Positions 5,754 through 11,145 of a stretch of DNA of 11,145 nt are shown one piece after another. The position numbers and the translations under genes were made by a program. The notes under the pieces are model-generated. The model was not told the origin of the DNA. It did not search any database and saw only the letters and a program-made list of their open reading frames with translations. This stretch comes from Actinomycetes bacterium (GTDB lineage Bacteria; Actinomycetota; Acidimicrobiia; Acidimicrobiales; RAAP-2), in assembly GCA_021849765.1 (NCBI GenBank), contig JAJZSM010000026.1, positions 1 to 11,145 of the forward strand, written 5' to 3'. How positions within the stretch are numbered: position 1 is the first letter of the stretch; every line of letters begins with the position of its first letter.

Positions 5754-5777
5754 GACGAATCGGGTGAAGGGACGAGC

Positions 5778-6827
5778 GTGAAGATCTCTACGATGCTCAG
5801 TTACGCGGGTGGGTTCAAGCAGGCCGCCGCAGACGTGACCGAGATGGAGCGGGCGGGACTGGACCTGGTCTGGGTCGCCGAGGCCTACGGGTTCGACAGT
5901 CCGTCGCTGATGGGTTACCTCGCGGCGCTCACCGAACGCGTCGAGATCGGCGCGGCGATCCTGCCTATCTACACACGCACGCCGACGCTGATCGCGATGA
6001 CCGCGGCGGGCATAGACGCGCTTTCGGACGGGCGGTTCCACCTCGGTCTCGGCGCCTCGGGTCCCCAGGTCATCGAGGGCTTCCACGGCGTGCCCTACGT
6101 CAACCCGCTCGGGCGCACCCGGGAGATCGTGTCAATCTGTCGCGACGTGTGGCGCCGCGAGGCGCCCCTCGAACATCACGGCAAGTACTTCACCCTGCCC
6201 CTGCCGCCGGCGCAGGGGACGGGGCTGGGCAAGCCGCTCAAGATCATCGCCCACCCGGTGCGACCGGCGATTCCGGTGTGGATTGCGTCACTGGGCGAGA
6301 AGAACGTGTCGCTCACCGCCGAGATCGCCGACGGCTGGATACCCATCCTGTTCATCCCCGAGCGCGCGAAGGACGTCTGGGGCGACGCACTGGCCGCGGG
6401 TCGGGCCAAGCGTGACCCGGCGCTCGGCGAGCTCATGATCACAGCGGGCGGGTTGCTCGCCATCGGCGAGGGCGAGGAGATCATCGCGCTGCGCGAACTG
6501 CAGCGCTCGATGGTAGCGCTCTACGTGGGCGGGATGGGCGCCAAGGGCAAGAACTTCTACAACGAACTCGCCATCCGCTACGGCTTCGAACGCGAGGCGG
6601 CCGAGATCCAGGACCTCTACTTGGCGGGCAAGAAGCGCGAGGCCGAGGCGGCGGTGCCGGCCGAGTTCCTCGAACTGACCACGCTGTGCGGACCGGCGAG
6701 CTACGTCGCTGAACGGGTGGCGGCCTTCGCCGAGGCGGGGGTCACCCACTTGCAGGTCCATCCCCTCGCTCAGCCCGGCCAGAGCGCGGCGTCCTTGATC
6801 GAGGCCGTGCGCTCGATGGTCGACTAG
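5778..6827 (+). CDS. LLM-class F420-dependent oxidoreductase, Rv3520c type
   Basis: 349 residues with the TIM-barrel layout of luciferase-like flavin/F420 enzymes. Landmarks are DLVWVAEAYGFDS (29-41), the ALTERVEIGAAILPIYTRTP segment, DGRFHLGLGASGPQVIEGFHG (residues 84-104) and the late RYGFEREAAEIQDLYLAGKK region. These agree with the Rv3520c-like F420 subfamily of mycobacteria and other actinobacteria. Members reduce or oxidise diverse substrates with deazaflavin F420; the substrate of this clade is not known to me. GTG at 5778 is preceded by AAGGGA with a 5-nt spacer, making the start firm. It is divergent from glutamate dehydrogenase and converges on the ABC genes, with the two stop codons sharing CTAG at 6824-6827. 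The presence of such a gene implies that the organism makes F420. Confidence 0.9.
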   Translation: MKISTMLSYAGGFKQAAADVTEMERAGLDLVWVAEAYGFDSPSLMGYLAALTERVEIGAAILPIYTRTPTLIAMTAAGIDALSDGRFHLGLGASGPQVIEGFHGVPYVNPLGRTREIVSICRDVWRREAPLEHHGKYFTLPLPPAQGTGLGKPLKIIAHPVRPAIPVWIASLGEKNVSLTAEIADGWIPILFIPERAKDVWGDALAAGRAKRDPALGELMITAGGLLAIGEGEEIIALRELQRSMVALYVGGMGAKGKNFYNELAIRYGFEREAAEIQDLYLAGKKREAEAAVPAEFLELTTLCGPASYVAERVAAFAEAGVTHLQVHPLAQPGQSAASLIEAVRSMVD

Positions 6828-8764
6828 TTGACGCTCCGGCTGGCGTCACGGCCACCCGAGGCGAGCCACGCGGCGAACATCGTCGCGTAGGCGCCGCCGG
6901 CCGCGAGCAGTTCGTTCGGTGTGCCCGACTCGACGACGCCGCCGTGGTCGACCACGACGATGCGGTCCGCCCGCTGGGCGGTGGTCAGTCGGTGCGCGAT
7001 GAGGATCGCCGAACGACCCTCGAGAATCCGGTCGAGGGCCTGCTCGACCACGGTCTCGCTCTGCAGGTCGAGCGAGGACGTCGCCTCGTCGAGGATGAGG
7101 ATGCGCGGCCCCGCGAGGAAGGCGCGCGCGAGCGCGAGCAGCTGGCGCTCGCCGGCCGAGAGCGTCTGGCCGCGCTCGTGGACCTCGGTGCCGATGCCGT
7201 CGGGCAGCCGGTCGACCAGGTCGCGTAGTCCCACGACGTCGATCGCCCGCTCGATCTCCTCGTCGGTCGCCTCGGGGCGGCCGAAGGCGAGGTTGGTCCG
7301 GATCGACCCCGCGAAGAGGAAGGGCTCTTGGGGCACGACGCCGACCTGGGAACGCAGCGAGCGCAGCGTGACGTTTCGCACGTCGACGCCGTCGATGAGC
7401 ACCCGACCCGAGGTCGGGTCATAGAAGCGGTTCGCCAGCTTCGCGATGGTCGACTTGCCCGCGCCAGTCGGACCGACGAAGGCCACGGACTCCCCGGGGG
7501 CGATCTCTAAGTCGACGTCGGTGAGCACCGGCCGATCGGGGTCGTAGCCGAAGCTCACGTGGTCGAAGGTGATGCGGCCCTCGACCTGTTCGAGATCGGT
7601 CGCGTTCACCTCCTCGTCCACGCTCGGGCGAGTCTCGAGCAGCTCGCGCAACCTTGTGATCGAGGAGCGGCCCTGCTGGAGCGCGTTGTACTGCTGGACG
7701 AGCAGCTGAATAGGCGAGAAGAATCGATTGAGGTAGAGGAAGAAGGCGATCAGGGCACCGATGGTGAGCTTGTGCTCGAGCACCAGCCGGCCGCCGATGG
7801 CGAGCAGGAGACCCTGGCCGAGGATGCCGATCATGACCGTGGACGGACCGTAGATGCTGCTGACGCGCCCCGTGTAGAGGTTGGCGTCTCGGTAGGCGCC
7901 CACGACGTGGCGGTGGTTGCGGATATTGCGGCGCTGGCGGTTGTTGGCCGTCACGACGCGGATGCCGTAGAGCGACTCGGACAGGTCGGCGAGCACGTTC
8001 GCGATCCGGTCACGGGTGCGCAGGTAGCCGCGCTCGCTCGCGCGGTGGAACCAGATGGAGAAGACGAAGAGCAGCGGCACGACCATCAGGACAGTCCACG
8101 ACGCGAGGGTCACGTTGGTTGTGAACAGGATCACGGTGATGACCACCATGGTCAGCCCCTGGATCGCGAACTGGCTGATGCCGTCCTGGACGAGCTGTTG
8201 GAGGTTCTCGATGTCACTGGTCATCCGGCTCATCAGGACACCGGCCTTCCCGTCGGTGAAGAAGCCCAGGCTGAGTCGCTGGAGGTGGGTGAAGACCCGG
8301 ATGCGCAGGTCGTGCATGACGCGCGACGCGAGTCGGCCGGTGACATCGACCTGGGCGCGCTGGAGGTAGACGCTCGCGAGTGCCAAGACGAGGTAGAGCG
8401 CGCCGCAGACGGCGATGACCCCGAGCGAATGGTGACCCGGGACCATGCCGTGGTTGATCGCGTACTCGGTCAGCTTCGGGCCGGCCTGGAGAACGAGGCT
8501 GATGGCGATCACGAGCAGCGAGCCGCCGTAGAGGTAGCCCGGGTAGCGCCCGACGAGGCGCGTGAGGCTGAGGTGTTGGCGTTCTTTCCCCGAGGGGCGC
8601 TGGGTGAACGTGAGGTTGGCGGGCTCGTGGTGCGGCTCAGTCGCGAGCAGTTTGGTCGCCTCGCCCATCAACTCACTGGGGATCCCCCCGAAGGGCAGCC
8701 CGTTGTCGGTGGCGCTGCGGTGACCGCCGCCACCGAACCCGCCGAATCCGCCGCCCCAAGCCAT
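6824..8764 (-). CDS. ABC exporter half-transporter, catalytic-Glu subunit with altered signature
   Basis: 646 residues: a Gly-rich N-terminus (GGGFGGFGGGG at 4-14), a six-helix type-IV exporter membrane domain (about 70-350) and a nucleotide-binding domain (about 396-646). Walker A is GPTGAGKST (431-439), Q-loop Gln479, Walker B ILILDE with catalytic Glu560, and switch His591. The signature reads LSAGE (535-539) instead of LSGGQ. Its partner has the complementary defects, so one composite ATP site is degenerate and the other is intact, as in TM287/TM288 and BmrC/BmrD. ATG at 8764 shares one base with the TGA of the upstream gene, so the subunits are translationally coupled; a 33-residue upstream extension would lie inside that gene and is rejected. 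Substrate unknown; lipids, drugs or peptides are typical. The stop overlaps that of the convergent LLM gene. Confidence 0.93.
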   Translation of the reverse strand: MAWGGGFGGFGGGGHRSATDNGLPFGGIPSELMGEATKLLATEPHHEPANLTFTQRPSGKERQHLSLTRLVGRYPGYLYGGSLLVIAISLVLQAGPKLTEYAINHGMVPGHHSLGVIAVCGALYLVLALASVYLQRAQVDVTGRLASRVMHDLRIRVFTHLQRLSLGFFTDGKAGVLMSRMTSDIENLQQLVQDGISQFAIQGLTMVVITVILFTTNVTLASWTVLMVVPLLFVFSIWFHRASERGYLRTRDRIANVLADLSESLYGIRVVTANNRQRRNIRNHRHVVGAYRDANLYTGRVSSIYGPSTVMIGILGQGLLLAIGGRLVLEHKLTIGALIAFFLYLNRFFSPIQLLVQQYNALQQGRSSITRLRELLETRPSVDEEVNATDLEQVEGRITFDHVSFGYDPDRPVLTDVDLEIAPGESVAFVGPTGAGKSTIAKLANRFYDPTSGRVLIDGVDVRNVTLRSLRSQVGVVPQEPFLFAGSIRTNLAFGRPEATDEEIERAIDVVGLRDLVDRLPDGIGTEVHERGQTLSAGERQLLALARAFLAGPRILILDEATSSLDLQSETVVEQALDRILEGRSAILIAHRLTTAQRADRIVVVDHGGVVESGTPNELLAAGGAYATMFAAWLASGGRDASRSVN

Positions 8765-10599
8765 CACGCACCGTCCGTCGTGGCCTGGGCGAGGATCTGG
8801 GCGTAGAGCGGCTCGGTGGCGAGCAGGGACTCGTGAGTCCCTGACGCGACGACACGACCGCAATCGAGGACGAGCACGCGCTTGGCGAGCGCAATCGTGG
8901 AGATGCGATGGGCGATCACGATTGTCGTGCGACGCTCCAAGAGGTTTTCCAACGCCTCGTGGATCCCCGCCTCGACGTGGACGTCGATGGCGCTGGTCGC
9001 GTCATCGAGGATCAGCACCGGCGGGTTGACGAGCAGGGTGCGCGCGATGGCGATCCGTTGGCGCTGACCGCCCGAGAGTGTGTAGCCCCGTTCGCCCACC
9101 ACCGTGTCGTAGTCGTGGGGGAGCCGCTCGATGAACTCGGCCGCGTTGGCCGCTCGAGCCGCTGCGACCACCTCGTCCATCGTCGCCTCGGGACGGCCGT
9201 AGGCGATGTTGTCGCGGATCGAGATCGAGAAGAGGAAGGGCTCGTCCATCACTACCCCGACCGCGGTGCGCAGCGAGTGCAGGGTGAGGTCGGTCACGTC
9301 GTGGCCGTCGATGCGAACCACGCCCTCGGTCGCGTCATAGAACCGCGTGAGCAGGCGCGCGACGGTGGACTTGCCCGACCCTGTCCGTCCGACGATCGCC
9401 ACGGTCTCGCCGGGTTCGATGACGGCGTCGAAGTCGGACAGGATGTCGGGTCCGTCGCCGTAGCGAAAGCTCACGTGGTCGAACTCGATGCGCCCGGCGA
9501 CGCCCCCAAGGTCATAGGCCCCGGGCCGTTCGGTGACGGTCGGATTTTCGTCGAGGATCTCGAAGATCCGCTCGGCGCTCGCCTTGGCGCGTTGGCCCAT
9601 CATCACGAGCTGGCCGAGCATCATGAACGGCGCCTGCAGCATCAGGAGGTACGCGTTAAAGGCGAGTATGGCACCGATGCCGAGGTGTCCGTCTATGACC
9701 ATCCAGCCACCGAAGAACAGCACGAGTGCGAGCCCGAGTTGGGGCAGGTTCTGCACCCACGGCGACCAGATGGCGCGCAGTTGGGCGTCTTTGATGTACG
9801 CCCACGCGACCCGTTCGGCCGCGTCCGCGAGGCGGTTTACCTCGGCCTCCTCCTGGGCGAAGGACTTGACGACGCGCACACCGTTCACGTTCTCGTCGAC
9901 GATGGTCGCGACCTCGGCGAGTCTCGCCTGGGTGATCCAGGAGATCGGGAACATGACCCGGCGCATCTTGATCCCCACGAAGTACAGGATCGGCATCACG
10001 ACCATCGCCACGAGGGCCAAGACGACGTTGATCGAGAGCATGAAGCCGAAGGCGATCACGCCGATGAAACTCTGTACGACGATGAGCGGTGCGAAGGTGG
10101 AGTACATCTGGACACTGCGGATGTCGCTGTTGGCCCGGCTGATGAGCTGTCCCGACTGGACCCGGTCATAGAAGCTGAACGAGAGCCAGGCGAGGTGCTC
10201 GTAGATCAGCGAACGCAAGTCGGCCTCGACGTTATAGGCGGTCTTGAAGACGTACTGTCGCGACACGATGCCCGTGATGCCGGCGATGACACCCACGACC
10301 AGGATTTCGATGACCGCGGTGTGCAGGCTGGCGACGTGTTGGACGAGTGACCGGTCGATCGCGCCGTTGAGCAGCTTCGGCACCAGGGTCTGGAAGACGA
10401 GGCTGATGAACGAGAGGCTGATCGCGACCGTGAAGGTGACCCGGTGCGACGAGATGACGGGCAATATCCGGCGCCACCACGGCAGCGAGCGGTCTCGCGA
10501 GATCTGCGCTCGTGGACCGTGGTACGAGGAGTAAACCCCACCCAGGGGGTCACTGTCGGTCCGATCGACGTCGATCGAGCCGTTCGCCTGCAAAGTCAC
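8764..10599 (-). CDS. ABC exporter half-transporter, degenerate-site subunit
   Basis: 611 residues: membrane domain with six predicted helices (about 50-335) and an ATPase domain from about 370. Walker A is GRTGSGKST (404-412), the signature is a canonical LSGGQ (508-512) and switch His564 is present. Walker B reads LILDD, with Asp533 where the catalytic glutamate should be. The Q-loop position carries Asp452 instead of Gln. These are marks of the degenerate-site member of heterodimeric exporters. I chose GTG at 10599. The frame is open to 10755, but that stretch lies opposite the uracil phosphoribosyltransferase gene, and a TACGCT box lies 6 nt before GTG, implying a leaderless message. It is the first gene of a two-gene operon with the next subunit overlapping by one base. 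Plasma membrane; transported substrate unknown. Confidence 0.92.
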   Translation of the reverse strand: MTLQANGSIDVDRTDSDPLGGVYSSYHGPRAQISRDRSLPWWRRILPVISSHRVTFTVAISLSFISLVFQTLVPKLLNGAIDRSLVQHVASLHTAVIEILVVGVIAGITGIVSRQYVFKTAYNVEADLRSLIYEHLAWLSFSFYDRVQSGQLISRANSDIRSVQMYSTFAPLIVVQSFIGVIAFGFMLSINVVLALVAMVVMPILYFVGIKMRRVMFPISWITQARLAEVATIVDENVNGVRVVKSFAQEEAEVNRLADAAERVAWAYIKDAQLRAIWSPWVQNLPQLGLALVLFFGGWMVIDGHLGIGAILAFNAYLLMLQAPFMMLGQLVMMGQRAKASAERIFEILDENPTVTERPGAYDLGGVAGRIEFDHVSFRYGDGPDILSDFDAVIEPGETVAIVGRTGSGKSTVARLLTRFYDATEGVVRIDGHDVTDLTLHSLRTAVGVVMDEPFLFSISIRDNIAYGRPEATMDEVVAAARAANAAEFIERLPHDYDTVVGERGYTLSGGQRQRIAIARTLLVNPPVLILDDATSAIDVHVEAGIHEALENLLERRTTIVIAHRISTIALAKRVLVLDCGRVVASGTHESLLATEPLYAQILAQATTDGA

Positions 10600-10605
10600 T
10601 GATGC

Positions 10606-10611
10606 AGCGTA
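10606..10611 (-). promoter_or_regulatory. TACGCT -10 box of the ABC exporter operon
   Basis: Minus-strand CCGGTACGCT (10615-10606) with exactly six bases before GTG at 10599, the geometry of a leaderless actinobacterial promoter. No Shine-Dalgarno precedes the GTG. It is divergent from the upp promoter 55 bp away. Confidence 0.65.
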
Positions 10612-10666
10612 CCGGGCGCTACCTCCACCTCGGACCGTGAAGACGACGCACGATCGCGGCGCGACG

Positions 10667-10672
10667 TAATGT
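10667..10672 (+). promoter_or_regulatory. TAATGT -10 box of the upp gene
   Basis: TAATGT fits TANNNT and is followed by six bases and then GTG at 10679, so the message probably starts at the initiation codon. An in-frame TAA (10667-10669) overlaps this box and forbids any start further upstream. No Shine-Dalgarno is present. Confidence 0.65.
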
Positions 10673-10678
10673 GACGTC

Positions 10679-11145
10679 GTGCCCACGCCACTCGTCGTCA
10701 ACCACCCCATAGTCGCCGACAAGGTCCGCCAGCTGCGCGACCGCGCGACATCCAACGCGGACTTCTTGCGCCTGGCTCGCGAGATTTCCCGGTTCGTCGC
10801 CTACGAGGCCTTCCGGGACACGCCCACCACGTCGACCACGGTCGACACCCCCGTCGCCTCTGGCGCACCGGCGGTGAAGGTGGACACTGAGTACGTCATC
10901 GTGCCCATCCTGCGCGCGGGGCTCGGCATGAGTCCCGCGGTCCAAGAGGTGCTGCCCCACACACGGGTCTGCCTGGTGGGGCTGAGACGCAACGAGACGA
11001 CGTTGCTGCCCGACGTCTACCTTGACGGCCTGCCCGAGTCACTGGTCGGCGCCCACGTGGTGATCTGTGACCCGATGCTCGCGACGGGAGGGTCGCTCGA
11101 CATGGTCCTGTCGATGTTGCGAACCCGCGGCGCGACGGGCGCCAC
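10679..11145 (+). CDS. upp: Uracil phosphoribosyltransferase, 3' end beyond the window
   Basis: 155 residues are visible of about 208. The enzyme joins uracil to PRPP to make UMP in pyrimidine salvage. VNHPIVADKVRQLRD (7-21) is the usual N-terminal block, PILRAGLGM (76-84) a conserved central block, and DPMLATGGS (131-139) the PRPP-binding loop, very distinctive for UPRT. The frame stays open to the last base. GTG at 10679 is the only possible start, because TAA lies in frame four codons upstream. Residues 101-118 (LRRNETTLLPDVYLDGLP) depart somewhat from the common YRDPETLxPxxYYxKLP pattern, within what I would expect of actinobacterial versions. Divergent from the ABC operon. Many upp genes respond to uracil, but no attenuator is possible here if the message is leaderless. 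Confidence 0.92.
   Translation, partial: MPTPLVVNHPIVADKVRQLRDRATSNADFLRLAREISRFVAYEAFRDTPTTSTTVDTPVASGAPAVKVDTEYVIVPILRAGLGMSPAVQEVLPHTRVCLVGLRRNETTLLPDVYLDGLPESLVGAHVVICDPMLATGGSLDMVLSMLRTRGATGA

Noticed and set aside
5658..6086. 143-residue N-terminal extension of glutamate dehydrogenase
   Set aside because: Arg/His/Asp-rich translation with no family similarity, antisense to the LLM gene, and upstream of the promoter box at 5712-5707.
7559..8806. 415-codon plus-strand open frame opposite the second ABC subunit
   Set aside because: Same antisense artefact; no domain and no ribosome binding site.
8908..10350. 480-codon plus-strand open frame opposite the ABC subunit
   Set aside because: Low-complexity, Asp/Glu/His/Arg-rich translation typical of antisense frames in GC-rich DNA; the opposite strand has full ABC motifs.
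10600..10755. 52-residue extension of the first ABC subunit
   Set aside because: It would overlap upp and read through its own -10 box; typical N-termini of the family begin near the chosen GTG.

Overview
The window reads as a chromosomal segment of a high-GC actinobacterium. The evidence is the GC-rich third codon positions, frequent GTG and TTG starts, an F420-type luciferase-like oxidoreductase, Gly-rich ABC exporter N-termini and several TANNNT-type leaderless start sites. Acidimicrobiia is my best guess for the class, but nothing here proves it. I see no tRNA, rRNA, CRISPR array, transposase or phage gene.

Layout. (1) 1-608, plus: the 3' part of a COG4280-like membrane protein gene, translationally coupled to a small two-helix membrane protein. 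(2) 656-787, minus: an unlisted 43-codon gene encoding an almost pure leucine zipper; its stop lies in a hairpin shared with the convergent membrane-protein operon. (3) 788-1002: divergent intergenic region with a 24-bp near-perfect dyad. (4) 1003-2207, plus: a ComA/YitD-type phosphosulfolactate synthase gene overlapping a VOC-fold metalloenzyme gene (TTGA overlap, strong ribosome binding site). (5) 2266-2308: a 17-bp perfect hairpin between converging genes. (6) 2312-4219, minus: a histidine phosphatase downstream of a group II PLP decarboxylase of the sphingosine-1-phosphate-lyase type. (7) 4323-4367: a 20-bp perfect hairpin terminating (8) 4383-5657, minus: glutamate dehydrogenase. (9) 5778-6827, plus: a Rv3520c-type LLM oxidoreductase divergent from the dehydrogenase. 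(10) 6824-10599, minus: two half-size ABC exporter genes with complementary NBD defects, almost certainly a heterodimer. (11) 10679-end, plus: uracil phosphoribosyltransferase, cut by the window edge.

How they work together: the clear functional units are the coupled membrane pair, the coupled ComA-like/VOC pair and the ABC heterodimer. The rest looks like ordinary metabolic genes. The most striking non-gene signal is one 10-mer, CCGGTACGCT, sitting as an extended -10 box in front of three genes. With the TAATGT box at upp it gives three starts with no room for a leader. The least explained coding items are the mini leucine zipper and the ComA-like/VOC pair, which lacks the other coenzyme M or sulfolactate genes.
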